From: JBDLRH01 sp039800165
GTDB taxonomy: Bacteria > Pseudomonadota > Gammaproteobacteria > Burkholderiales > Burkholderiaceae_C
Length of the DNA stretch: 53,774 bases
Assembly: GCA_039800165.1 (NCBI GenBank)
Contig: JBDLRH010000025.1
Span: 1 to 53,774 of the forward strand
Direction of reading: 5' to 3'
Shown here: piece after piece, positions 40,782-48,286 of the stretch
How positions within the stretch are numbered: the stretch's first letter is position 1
How the letters are laid out: every line of letters starts with the position of its first letter
Notes under the pieces: model-generated
What the model was told of the DNA's origin: nothing
Databases searched by the model: none
What the model saw: only the letters and a program-made list of their open reading frames with translations
Position numbers and translations under genes: made by a program

Positions 40782-41531
40782 ATGACTGTCATGCATTCCG
40801 ACGCCGAGCCGCGCGCACAAGCGTCCGCCCACGCCAACGCCGACCCGGCCGAACTGGCCAAGTTCTCCGAACTCGCCCACCGCTGGTGGGACCCTGAAAG
40901 CGAATTCCGCCCGCTGCACCAGATCAACCCGCTGCGACTGCAGTGGATCGACCAGCTGGTGCCGCTGTCGGGGCTGCGCACGCTGGACGTGGGCTGCGGC
41001 GGCGGCATCCTGGCCGATGCGATGGCGCGCAAGGGTGCCCAGGTGCTGGGCATCGACCTGGCCAGCAAGGCGCTGCGGGTGGCGCAGCTGCACGCGCTGG
41101 AGGCGCAGACGCCCAACGTGCAGTACCGCGAGACCAGCGCCGAAGCCTTGGCCGCAGAGATGCCGGGCCAGTTCGATGTGGTCACCTGCATGGAGATGCT
41201 CGAGCATGTGCCCGACCCGGCGTCGGTGGTACGCGCCTGCGCCACGCTGGTCAAGCCCGGTGGCTGGGTGTTCTTCTCCACCATCAACCGCAACCCCAAG
41301 TCGTTCCTGTTTGCCATCGTCGGCGCCGAATACGTGCTGCGCCTGCTGCCGCGCGGAACGCACGAATACGCCAAGCTGATCAAGCCGAGCGAGCTGGCCG
41401 GCCACTGCCGCGCCGCCGGGCTGGACCTGCTGCACACGCGGGGCATGGAATACAACCCGCTCACGCGCCGCTACTGGCTGTCAGGCGACACCAGCGTGAA
41501 CTACATGCTGGCCACCCGCAAGCCGGGCTGA
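40782..41531 (+). CDS. ubiG: Ubiquinone biosynthesis O-methyltransferase UbiG
   Basis: A 249-residue SAM-dependent enzyme that methylates two hydroxyl groups in ubiquinone synthesis. AHRWWDPESEFRPLHQINP is the UbiG opening, LDVGCGGGILADAMA is the SAM-binding motif I (about 68-82), and VTCMEMLEHVPDP and FFSTINRNPKSF are the later motifs. A 30-residue N-terminal extension precedes the conserved part. It begins 24 bp after the ompA terminator and is followed after 15 bp by gph. Confidence 0.95.
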   Translation: MTVMHSDAEPRAQASAHANADPAELAKFSELAHRWWDPESEFRPLHQINPLRLQWIDQLVPLSGLRTLDVGCGGGILADAMARKGAQVLGIDLASKALRVAQLHALEAQTPNVQYRETSAEALAAEMPGQFDVVTCMEMLEHVPDPASVVRACATLVKPGGWVFFSTINRNPKSFLFAIVGAEYVLRLLPRGTHEYAKLIKPSELAGHCRAAGLDLLHTRGMEYNPLTRRYWLSGDTSVNYMLATRKPG

Positions 41532-41546
41532 GCGGGGGGAGGGCGC

Positions 41547-42206
41547 ATGTTCCAACGCGTGCAGGCGGTGCTGTTCGACCTGGACGGTACCTTGATCGAC
41601 AGCGCCCCCGACCTGGGCGCCGCGGCCGACGCGATGCGTGTGGCGCGCGGGCTGCCCTCGCTGCCTCTGGAGCGCTACCGCCCGATGGCGGGGGCCGGCG
41701 CGCGCGGCATGCTGGGCGTGGCCTTTGGCATGACGCCCGAGCACGCCGACTACGAAGCGATGCGCGACGAGTTCTTTGCCAACTACGAGCGCTGCATGAC
41801 CGAGCGCACCCGCGCCTTCGATGGCATTGCGGAGTTGCTGAACCAGCTGGTGGGTCGCGGCCTGCCCTGGGGCGTGGTCACCAACAAGGCGCAGCGCTTT
41901 TCTCTGCCACTGACGCGCGGCATGGCGCTGTTTGACAGCGCGGCCACCGTCATCAGCGGCGACACCACGCCGCATGCCAAGCCGCATCCGGCGCCGCTGT
42001 TCGAGGCCGCCAGGCGCATGGCCGTGGAGCCGGGCCGCTGCATCTATGTCGGTGACGACCACCGCGACATCGAGGCCGGCCACGCCGCAGGCATGGGCAC
42101 GGTGGCGGCGCTGTACGGCTACCTTGGCGCGCATGGCGATGCCCGCGCCTGGGGTGCGCATGCGCACATCGAGGCGCCGCACGAGTTGTTGAGCCTGATT
42201 GCCTGA
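41547..42206 (+). CDS. gph: HAD-family phosphoglycolate phosphatase
   Basis: A 219-residue HAD hydrolase. Motif I FDLDGTLIDSAPDLG (11-25) has the nucleophilic Asp. Motif II is VVTNKAQRF, the conserved Lys lies in HAKPHPAPLFEAA, and motif IV YVGDDHRDIEAG carries the metal-binding Asp residues. Phosphoglycolate is the usual substrate for Gph encoded after ubiG in betaproteobacteria, but other small phosphates cannot be excluded. GGGGGAGGG precedes the ATG. Confidence 0.9.
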   Translation: MFQRVQAVLFDLDGTLIDSAPDLGAAADAMRVARGLPSLPLERYRPMAGAGARGMLGVAFGMTPEHADYEAMRDEFFANYERCMTERTRAFDGIAELLNQLVGRGLPWGVVTNKAQRFSLPLTRGMALFDSAATVISGDTTPHAKPHPAPLFEAARRMAVEPGRCIYVGDDHRDIEAGHAAGMGTVAALYGYLGAHGDARAWGAHAHIEAPHELLSLIA

Positions 42207-42210
42207 TGCC

Positions 42211-42237
42211 TTGAAAAACGGCGCATGCGCCTAAAAT
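42211..42237 (+). promoter_or_regulatory. Promoter of ssrA
   Basis: TTGAAA at 42211-42216 and TAAAAT at 42232-42237, spacer 15 bp, lie immediately after the gph stop and 12 bp before the mature tmRNA 5' end. Confidence 0.6.
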
Positions 42238-42248
42238 GAGGGTTCTCT

Positions 42249-42625
42249 GGGGATGCACCGGTTTCGACGTGGGTTCGGGTGCGACGCAGGGCATGCCGAG
42301 GTTCTGTCACCTCGTAAAACCGCAGAAAAAAACTAACTGCAAACGACGAACGTTTCGCACTCGCCGCCTAAACACCGGTGAGCCTCGCAACAGTTGGCCG
42401 ATGGGCTGGGCAAGGGTGGCGCAAGCTGTCCAGGCTGCGAGGGAATTCACATGGGCTGGTCTTCAGGAGGGCACCTTTCCTGGGGACGAGATTCAAGGGT
42501 GCTGGCGCTGTGTGTAGCGTGCTGCTGCGCGACATACGGGGCGAGATCCAAATCAGACGGCTAAGCATGTAGAACTGTTCGAGGAAGGCTTGCGGACGCG
42601 GGTTCAATTCCCGCCATCTCCACCA
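42249..42625 (+). ncRNA. ssrA: Transfer-messenger RNA (tmRNA), one-piece form
   Basis: A 377-nt tmRNA that rescues stalled ribosomes. The 5' end GGGGATGCACCGGTTTCGAC and the 3' end CGGGTTCAATTCCCGCCATC followed by TCCACCA form the alanyl-tRNA-like domain; the acceptor stem GGGGATG pairs with CATCTCC. The tag reading frame starts with the resume codon GCA at 42339 and encodes ANDERFALAA, with TAA at 42369-42371. The tag ends in ALAA, the degron read by ClpXP/ClpAP. The molecule is not circularly permuted. A promoter and a strong terminator flank it. Confidence 0.97.
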
Positions 42626-42633
42626 ACACACTC

Positions 42634-42667
42634 AGCCCAGGCCAGCCGGCCTGGGCTTTCTTCTTTT
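42634..42667 (+). terminator. Rho-independent terminator of ssrA
   Basis: AGCCCAGGCC, loop AGCC, GGCCTGGGCT make a perfect 10-bp stem followed by TTCTTCTTTT, 8 bases after the tmRNA CCA end. Confidence 0.92.
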
Positions 42668-42712
42668 GACGAAGCACAGGGCCCATGACGGGCCGAGCGC
42701 AACACCCATCGC

Positions 42713-43327
42713 ATGAGCAACCGGCCCAATTCCGCGCCCTGGTTTGAGGCGCATGACCTGGGCCATGCCGAGGGCGGGCAAGTCGTGCTGCGGGGTCTGA
42801 CGTTTCGCATCGGCCCGGGCCTCTCGCTCGTGCGTGGCGGCGAGCAGCGCGGCAAGACGACCCTGCTGCGGTTGCTCGCGGGTGAACTGCAGCCCCGCCA
42901 GGGCACGCTGCAGCGTCATGCCGCGCAGGTGTTTCGCGCAGACCGCGCTGAGCCTGAACATGCCGAGCGGACCATCGCACAGGCGTGGGCGCAGCACGGC
43001 CGCCGCTGGCCGCAGTGGGACGACGCGCTGGCGCACGATCTGGCCGATGCCTTCGGGCTGACCGAGCACCTGCACAAGCGCCCGCACATGCTGTCCACCG
43101 GTTCGCGGCGCAAGGCGGCCTGTGTGGTGGCGTTTGCCAGCGGCGCCGACGTGGCGCTGCTGGATGTGCCGCACGCGTCGCTGGATGCGTCGTCGTCGCG
43201 CGTGCTCACCGAACTGCTGGCAGAGGCCGCGCAGCACACGCGCCGCGCGTGGGTGGTGGCCGACTACGAGCCGCTGCCGGGCATCGCCGACGGTGCCTAC
43301 GCCGCGGTGATCGATCTGGGCGACTGA
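42713..43327 (+). CDS. ABC-ATPase-like protein lacking catalytic Glu and switch His
   Basis: A 204-residue protein with the ABC nucleotide-binding fold. A Walker A GGEQRGKT lies at 42-49, a degenerate signature LSTGS at 127-131, and a Walker B region VALLDVP at 148-153. In Walker B the Glu that should follow D151 is Val152. The switch His is also missing (WVVADYE at 180-186). It should bind ATP through the P-loop but hydrolyse poorly or not at all. Size and order resemble small ABC proteins such as CcmA, yet no permease gene is next to it. Position after ssrA may be incidental. Function unknown. Confidence 0.75.
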   Translation: MSNRPNSAPWFEAHDLGHAEGGQVVLRGLTFRIGPGLSLVRGGEQRGKTTLLRLLAGELQPRQGTLQRHAAQVFRADRAEPEHAERTIAQAWAQHGRRWPQWDDALAHDLADAFGLTEHLHKRPHMLSTGSRRKAACVVAFASGADVALLDVPHASLDASSSRVLTELLAEAAQHTRRAWVVADYEPLPGIADGAYAAVIDLGD

Positions 43328-43371
43328 GTTTCGCCCGCGGCGGGGTCAGCTCAGATCGTCCGCGCGCGTGT

Positions 43372-43441
43372 GCCGCATCTCGTGCGGCCGGCTCACGCCA
43401 TGAGCCCCGAGGCTTCTACAAACAGGACATGCCCTTCGGGC
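43372..43441 (+). other. Three consecutive small hairpins
   Basis: GCCGCA-TCTCG-TGCGGC (43372-43388), GGCTCA-CGCCA-TGAGCC (43390-43406) and GCCC-TTC-GGGC (43431-43441) lie in the gap after the ABC-like gene and before a short ORF. They have perfect short stems and no T-tract, so a structured leader or small RNA is possible. The crcB fluoride-riboswitch consensus was not recognised. Confidence 0.35.
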
Positions 43442-43464
43442 GACCTGACTTGTCGAGGAACCTC

Positions 43465-43713
43465 ATGCGCCTGCCTTACCGCCATCAATTTGCTGCCGAA
43501 CTGGCCCGTGCCGACGCGCGCCTTCGCCCGACCTTCTGGAACGGGGTGCGCCGCTTCTTCCATGACCCGAGGCCACTGCACATCGAGGCTGCCAGCACCG
43601 ATCTGGCGGGCCTGCGGTTGCAGCCGCTTCATCTGGGGCCTTCGCGCTCTCATGCGGCTGGTGTTGCAGCGGCAGGGCCAGGCGGCCACCGCGACATGTG
43701 CCGCACGCACTAG
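43465..43713 (+). CDS. Hypothetical small protein
   Basis: An 82-residue frame beginning MRLPYRHQFAAELARADAR with the ribosome-like GAGGA five bases upstream. The sequence FWNGVRRFFHDPRPLHIEAA is amphipathic and Arg-rich, while the C-terminal third is low in complexity. No known family is recognised. An in-frame ATG exists at 43429. It lies between the ABC-like gene and crcB on the same strand and could be a real small protein or a chance frame in GC-rich DNA. Confidence 0.4.
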   Translation: MRLPYRHQFAAELARADARLRPTFWNGVRRFFHDPRPLHIEAASTDLAGLRLQPLHLGPSRSHAAGVAAAGPGGHRDMCRTH

Positions 43714-43758
43714 ACTTGGTGCAGCGCGCGCCGCATGGACCGGCGCGCGCTGCCCCAC

Positions 43759-44142
43759 ATGCTGACTTCCATCTTGGCGATCTGTGTCGGTGCCTCGGCC
43801 GGGGCGCTGCTGCGCTGGGTGCTGGGCCTGGCGCTCAATGCGCTGTGGCCTGCGGTGCCGCCCGGCACGCTGTTGGCCAACCTCGTCGGTGGCTACTTGA
43901 TTGGCCTGGCGCTGGCCTTCTTTGCCGAGCATCCGGGCGTGCCGCCACACTGGCGCCTGCTGGTCGTCACCGGGTTTCTGGGTGGGCTCACCACCTTCTC
44001 CACCTTCTCGGCCGAAGTGACGGAGCTGCTGCAGTCTGAGCGCTGGGCGATGGCTTGTGCAGCGATCGCGCTGCATGTGTCGGGCTCGCTGGCGATGACC
44101 TTGCTTGGCCTGCTCAGCTGGCGCTGGATGGCGCGCGCTTGA
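43759..44142 (+). CDS. crcB: CrcB/FluC fluoride channel
   Basis: A 127-residue (from ATG 43759) four-helix membrane protein that exports fluoride as a dual-topology dimer. The signature GFLGGLTTFSTFSAEV lies in the third helix region, LANLVGGYLIGLAL in the second, and ASAGALLRWVLGLAL in the first. ATG 43735 is also in frame and would add eight residues (MDRRALPH); neither has a clear ribosome site, and the shorter start matches usual CrcB N-termini. No fluoride riboswitch was identified upstream. Confidence 0.92.
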   Translation: MLTSILAICVGASAGALLRWVLGLALNALWPAVPPGTLLANLVGGYLIGLALAFFAEHPGVPPHWRLLVVTGFLGGLTTFSTFSAEVTELLQSERWAMACAAIALHVSGSLAMTLLGLLSWRWMARA

Positions 44143-44183
44143 TCGTTTGCTGCTTTGCCAGGGTGAAGGCGCGACGCGTGCAC

Positions 44184-44525
44184 CTATGCACGTACCGATG
44201 CGTGCACCGCGTCGTCGTTGGCCGTCGCCAGGTCGGCCGGTTGGGTCAGGCTGTTGTCGTGCGATTGACGCGGGCGGATCGGGCGCAGGCAGTCGTCTGG
44301 CACCGGGCCCACCCGCGCGGTGCGGATGCTTCCATCGGGCAGGCGCCAGTGCATCGGCTCAGGGCAGGCGCACTGCCAGATGATGCGGCCGTTCCAGGCC
44401 CAGGGCCAATCGTTGTCGGGTGTGTGCTCGCCCAGCACATGCACCGTCAGCCCGAGGTTGTCGCTCAGGTCGGCGCGGACCACGGTGGCCAGGTCGCCAG
44501 GTTGGCAGCGTGTGGAATCAGGCAT
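44184..44525 (-). CDS. Conserved-looking hypothetical protein
   Basis: A 113-residue soluble protein. It begins MPDSTRCQPGDLATVVRADL and continues GLTVHVLGEHTPDNDWPWAW, CACPEPMHWRLPDGSIRTAR and VPDDCLRPIRP. The small beta-rich GDLA-VV start and the Cys/Pro/Trp-rich middle resemble short phage- or plasmid-associated proteins of unknown function; I cannot name the family. It converges on crcB with a 41-bp gap. Start ATG 44525 is the first of the frame. Confidence 0.65.
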   Translation of the reverse strand: MPDSTRCQPGDLATVVRADLSDNLGLTVHVLGEHTPDNDWPWAWNGRIIWQCACPEPMHWRLPDGSIRTARVGPVPDDCLRPIRPRQSHDNSLTQPADLATANDDAVHASVRA

Positions 44526-44836
44526 CAGACGAGAGATCAGGCAAGAGAACAGGCAAGCGCCAAGACGACGATGATTTCGGCGATGGGTGAATGATGGTGC
44601 GAAGAAGGGTCACGCGGCGAGCCTTGGGCACCGCATGTGCATCCAGTACCTTCACACCAACAGCGTAAGCGTGAACGAATTCACGCCACGCGACAATCAG
44701 ACTATTCCTACATGCCAACGCTGCACCACCCCCTCTCATGAAGCGGCCACGAGCCGAAGCCTGTATGTCCCATCCATCCGACTCCTCTTCTTCTCGACCA
44801 GGCCACGCCGCAGCCGCCAGCCCGGGTGCCACAGCC
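44526..44836. other. Intergenic region before the SDR gene, with a palindromic hairpin
   Basis: About 311 bp lie between the hypothetical gene and the chosen SDR start; in-frame ATGs at 44738 and 44765 could shorten it. It contains GCGTGAA-CGAA-TTCACGC (44669-44686), a perfect 7-bp inverted repeat, followed by CGACAATCAGACTATTCC with possible -10 boxes. The inverted repeat could be a repressor site for either divergent gene. I see no further gene here. Confidence 0.4.
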
Positions 44837-45628
44837 ATGTCTCGCCAGGCAACAACCGAAGGCGGCAAGCGCGTGGCCGTGGTCACCGGTGCGGCGCGTG
44901 GCATCGGCCTGGCGGTGGCGCGCTGGTTCCTGGCCCAGGGCTGGCGTGTGGTGCTGCTCGATGTGGACCGCGACACGCTGGCGACCACTGCCCGCGAATT
45001 CTCTGGGCGCAACGATGTGCTGGCACTGCCGTGCGACGTGTCCCAGCCCGCGCAGGTCCACGCTGCTGCAGCCGAGGTGATGCAGCGCTTCGGGCGGGTG
45101 GATGCGCTGGTCAACAACGCCGGCGTGGCGGTGTTCAAGCCGATCGCACAGACCTCGTTTGACGAGTGGCGGCAGGTGATGGCTGTCAACCTCGATGGCG
45201 TGTTCCTGTGTACCCAGGTGTTCGCGGCACAGATGCAGCGCGGCTCGGCGGTGGTCAACATCGCGTCGATCTCGGGCCTGCGCGCCAGCACCTTGCGCGT
45301 GGCCTACGGCACCAGCAAGGCGGCGGTGATCCACCTCACGCGCCAGCAGGCGGTGGAGTACGGCAACGCCGGCATTCGCGTCAACGCAATCGCACCCGGG
45401 CCGGTGGAAACCGAGATGGCCAGGCAGGTGCACACACCCGCCATCCGCGCCGACTACCACGACACGATTCCGCTGGCGCGCTACGGCAGCCTCGAAGAGA
45501 TCGCCGCCTGCGTGGGATTTCTGTGCAGCGACGCGGCGAGCTACGTCAACGGGCAGGTGCTTGCGGTCGACGGCGGCTTTGATGCGGCCGGCGTGGGCCT
45601 GCCCACCCTGCGCCGCGAGGGGCCCTGA
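44837..45628 (+). CDS. Short-chain dehydrogenase/reductase (SDR)
   Basis: A 263-residue NAD(P)-dependent oxidoreductase of the classical SDR type. The cofactor motif TGAARGIG is at 17-24, NNAG at 93-96, the catalytic Tyr and Lys of YxxxK at Y157/K161 (YGTSK), and the C-terminal GQVLAVDGGFDAAG is the usual end. Substrate is unknown; family members reduce ketones or oxidise alcohols. Start ATG 44837 is next to the conserved core; two earlier ATGs would add a Ser/Ala-rich leader. Its 3' end faces the B12-domain gene with a 15-bp gap. Confidence 0.9.
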   Translation: MSRQATTEGGKRVAVVTGAARGIGLAVARWFLAQGWRVVLLDVDRDTLATTAREFSGRNDVLALPCDVSQPAQVHAAAAEVMQRFGRVDALVNNAGVAVFKPIAQTSFDEWRQVMAVNLDGVFLCTQVFAAQMQRGSAVVNIASISGLRASTLRVAYGTSKAAVIHLTRQQAVEYGNAGIRVNAIAPGPVETEMARQVHTPAIRADYHDTIPLARYGSLEEIAACVGFLCSDAASYVNGQVLAVDGGFDAAGVGLPTLRREGP

Positions 45629-45643
45629 AGCAGCGTGACCGTG

Positions 45644-46357
45644 TCAGTTCGGCTCGGGCAGCAGCTGGCGCGACTCGGCGGCCAGTTGCTCGGCAACGGC
45701 CACCGCGGTGGTGCCGTCGCCTGCAATCATGTCGGCATACAGCCACTTGCCCAGCGAAGGATCGGCATGGATGGCCGGGCCGCCCACCATCACCTTCACG
45801 CGGCGGTTGCTCGACTGCTTGCGCACCAGCAGGATGGCCGAGCGCGCCGAATTGGCCTGCGCTTGCGTGCCGATCGAAAAGCCGACCACGTCGAACCAGC
45901 GGTTGCGCACCAGCTCGACCACCTCTCGGACCGAGGGCACCGGCTCGGCCCACACACTCCAGCCTTCCAGGCGGAACAGCTCGGCGATCATCAGCAGCCC
46001 GAAGGTGTGCTGCGACCCAGGCACCGGCATCAGCAGGATGCGCCGGGCGTCGGGTGCTTCGTGATGGCCGGCGCGCCATTCGGCGCTCAGGTCCTGCAGC
46101 AGGCTTTGCAGCACCAGCAGGCCGTGGCTGACTTGCGAGAAGTCCCAGCGGTCGGTGTCCCAGCCGGCGCCGAGTTCGCGCGCGGCGGGCGTCATCAGCT
46201 CGGCATAGATGCGCCGCATCGACACGCCATGCTCCAGCAGGCGATGCACATGCGCCAGGGCCAGATGCATGCCGCTGTCGGTGAGGATGAGCTCGCAGAA
46301 TGCGAGCACCTCGGTGCGCGAGATCTCCTGTTCCCGGGAGGGCGCGGGTACTGCCAT
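45644..46357 (-). CDS. Cobalamin-binding-domain regulator, PpaA/AerR-like
   Basis: A 237-residue protein. An N-terminal helical cap (about 15-95, with LGAGWDTDRW and SHGL) precedes a B12-binding Rossmann domain (about 105-230) with LLMPVPGSQHTFGLLMIAELF, FDVVGFSIG and VMVGGPAI. The classic DxHxxG motif is absent, replaced by GSQHTFG with H117, which is the pattern I associate with the PpaA/AerR antirepressors of photosynthetic bacteria. Such proteins respond to light and redox through a cobalamin. No photosynthesis genes and no MerR/LitR partner are in this window. ATG 46357 is preferred; the frame extends to 46438. A palindrome-rich gap separates it from rsuA. Confidence 0.75.
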   Translation of the reverse strand: MAVPAPSREQEISRTEVLAFCELILTDSGMHLALAHVHRLLEHGVSMRRIYAELMTPAARELGAGWDTDRWDFSQVSHGLLVLQSLLQDLSAEWRAGHHEAPDARRILLMPVPGSQHTFGLLMIAELFRLEGWSVWAEPVPSVREVVELVRNRWFDVVGFSIGTQAQANSARSAILLVRKQSSNRRVKVMVGGPAIHADPSLGKWLYADMIAGDGTTAVAVAEQLAAESRQLLPEPN

Positions 46358-46517
46358 GACCAACCCCAGACTGCAGAGTGGATTCAAAGCCGAATGGTCA
46401 TGCGAAAGCGCGCGTGTTGCAAGCGGAATTACCCGCACGGCTGCCGCCCTGTTTGCGCGGTGCAGCCCCGGCTGCGCCCTTGCGCCAGCGCGATGCGTTT
46501 CATTGGTCAGGCGGCAC

Positions 46518-46575
46518 TGTCAATCCGCGTGATGACAAATCAGACACTTTAAAGTGACAACTCAGTCTGACACTT
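46518..46575. promoter_or_regulatory. Repeat-rich divergent operator candidate
   Basis: Between the B12-domain gene and rsuA lies a palindrome CACTTTAAAGTG (46545-46556) flanked by TGACA at 46533-46537 and 46555-46559 and CTGACACTT at 46567-46575; the words CAGACACTT and CTGACACTT repeat. Such spacing suggests binding of a dimeric regulator. The PpsR/CrtJ consensus TGT-N12-ACA is not met exactly (an N14 spacing is present). Confidence 0.4.
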
Positions 46576-46588
46576 GAATGGGTACCCG

Positions 46589-47353
46589 ATGAGTCCACGC
46601 AAGCCTTCCCCCGCCGAGTTACCCATGGCGCTGGCCGACATCCTGTTCGCACAGGGCTTTGGCACCCGCCGGCAGTGCGCGGGGCTGGTGGCGCAGGGGG
46701 CGGTGCGTGTGCAGGGGGCGGTGTGCGACGACCCGGCAACCGGCTTCGTGATGCAGGGCCTGGCGATCGAGGTGCAGGGCGAGCCGTGGACCTGCCACAG
46801 CCCGGCCTACCTGATGCTGCACAAGCCGGCGGGCACCGAATGCTCGCAGCGCGCGTCGGCCTGGCCGAGCGTGTACACGCTGCTGCCTTCGCCGCTGCGC
46901 CAGCGCCCGCGCCGTGGCAGCGCGCCGGGTGTGCAGGCGGTCGGGCGGCTCGATCAGGACACCACCGGGCTGCTGCTGCTGTCGGATGACGGCAGCTTCA
47001 TCCACCGCATGAGCTCGCCGCGGCACCATGTGCCCAAGGTGTACGAAGCCACGCTCAAGCATGCGATCACGCCCTCCATCTGCCAACGATTGCTGCAGGG
47101 TGTGGTGCTCGATGACGACCCGCAGCCGGTGAGCGCGCTGGCCTGCGAGGCCACCGGCGACTTCACGCTGCGCATGACACTGGCCGAGGGCCGCTACCAC
47201 CAGGTCAAGCGCATGGTGGCCGCAGCCGGCAACCGGGTCGAGGCGCTGCATCGCTCGCGCATCGGCGACCTGGTGTTGCCGCCCGACCTGCCGGCAGGCC
47301 AGTGGCGCTGGCTGTCGGCACAAGACCTGGCAGCCGTGGGCTTTATGTCGTGA
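46589..47353 (+). CDS. rsuA: RsuA-type 16S rRNA pseudouridine synthase
   Basis: A 254-residue RNA-modifying enzyme. An N-terminal S4-like RNA-binding domain (LADILFAQGFGTRRQCAGLV, about 14-60) is followed by the synthase domain with GRLDQDTTGLLLLS; the catalytic Asp is D122. The end RYHQVKRMVAAAGNRVEALH is the KLxxV-type closing motif of the RsuA/RluB family. It probably makes pseudouridine 516 in 16S rRNA. ATG 46589 is preferred over an upstream in-frame TTG at 46574. It converges on the hydrolase gene with a 27-bp gap. Confidence 0.92.
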   Translation: MSPRKPSPAELPMALADILFAQGFGTRRQCAGLVAQGAVRVQGAVCDDPATGFVMQGLAIEVQGEPWTCHSPAYLMLHKPAGTECSQRASAWPSVYTLLPSPLRQRPRRGSAPGVQAVGRLDQDTTGLLLLSDDGSFIHRMSSPRHHVPKVYEATLKHAITPSICQRLLQGVVLDDDPQPVSALACEATGDFTLRMTLAEGRYHQVKRMVAAAGNRVEALHRSRIGDLVLPPDLPAGQWRWLSAQDLAAVGFMS

Positions 47354-47380
47354 GCTTTGTGCAGTGAACGCGGCTGCGGC

Positions 47381-48208
47381 TCAGTTCAAGGCGCGTGCGA
47401 ACCCGGCCACCAGATCGCGCACCTGCTGAGGGTGGTCCTTGTGCGGCGAATGGCCGCAGCGGTCGATCACCTCGATGCGCAGCGGCCCCTGCGTGGGCGC
47501 GATCTCCTGCACCTGACGCAGCGTGCCGTACGGGTCGTCGCGCCCCTGGATGGCCAGCACCGGTGCGCGGATGCTGCGGCAGTCGCTGCGGATGTCGAAG
47601 GACCGAAACGCCTGGCTCAGCCAGACATCGTTCCATTGCCAGAAGGCGCAGTCCACATCGGCATGGTGGCGCGCCAGCCGCTGGCGCAGCTCGCCGCTTT
47701 CGTAGGCCACGCGGGCCTGCCCGATCGACGCGATGCTGAGGTCTTCGACGATGACATGCGGCGCCATCACCACGCAGCCCGTCACCGGATGGCGGCTGGC
47801 GTGCAGCAGCGCGATGGTGCCGCCGTCGGAGTGGCCCACCAGCAGCGGCCGCTCGATGCCCAGCGCGCGCAGCAGCGCAGGCAGCACGCCAAAGGCCTCG
47901 CGGTGCATGTAGTCGGGCGGCAGGCGGCCAGCCCCGCGCACATCGGCAACCGCATCCGAGCGGCCATAGCCACGGCGCGAGAACACGATGCCCGGCGCGC
48001 CGGCGGCGTCGCACACCGACTGCGGCCACGAGCCCTCACGGCTGGACCACATCGACACCGAGCCCAGCCCTTCGTGCAGGAACACCATCGTCGGCCGCGC
48101 TGCGTCGCCTGCGATGCGCTGCACCTCGAGGGCCACCTGCGGGCCTGCGCCATGCGCTGGCGATGCAGTGCGGCCCCAGCATGGCAAGGGAAGCTCGATG
48201 CGCTCCAT
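47381..48208 (-). CDS. Alpha/beta hydrolase
   Basis: A 275-residue cytoplasmic hydrolase. VFLHEGLGSVSMW is an oxyanion-region loop and RRGYGRSD follows; the nucleophile elbow GHSDGG carries S127. The acid is probably in GRDDPYG and the catalytic His in CGHSPHKDHP. The fold is the large esterase/peptidase/dehalogenase superfamily; the substrate cannot be predicted. The coding frame stays open further upstream but ATG 48208 fits the fold start. It diverges from the YVTN gene. Confidence 0.88.
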   Translation of the reverse strand: MERIELPLPCWGRTASPAHGAGPQVALEVQRIAGDAARPTMVFLHEGLGSVSMWSSREGSWPQSVCDAAGAPGIVFSRRGYGRSDAVADVRGAGRLPPDYMHREAFGVLPALLRALGIERPLLVGHSDGGTIALLHASRHPVTGCVVMAPHVIVEDLSIASIGQARVAYESGELRQRLARHHADVDCAFWQWNDVWLSQAFRSFDIRSDCRSIRAPVLAIQGRDDPYGTLRQVQEIAPTQGPLRIEVIDRCGHSPHKDHPQQVRDLVAGFARALN

Positions 48209-48286
48209 GGCGGCGATGGTAAGGGCAGTGCGGTGTGGTGCCCCGGGGATACACTCCTTGCAGTGGCGATGCAGTGTGGAGCGGTA

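Noticed and set aside
43328..43734. Fluoride riboswitch before crcB
   Set aside because: Hairpins exist, but I could not match the crcB-motif pseudoknot consensus and they are over 300 bp from crcB with an ORF in between.
46518..46537. PpsR/CrtJ site TGT-N12-ACA
   Set aside because: The pair found has 14 bases between TGT and ACA, not 12.
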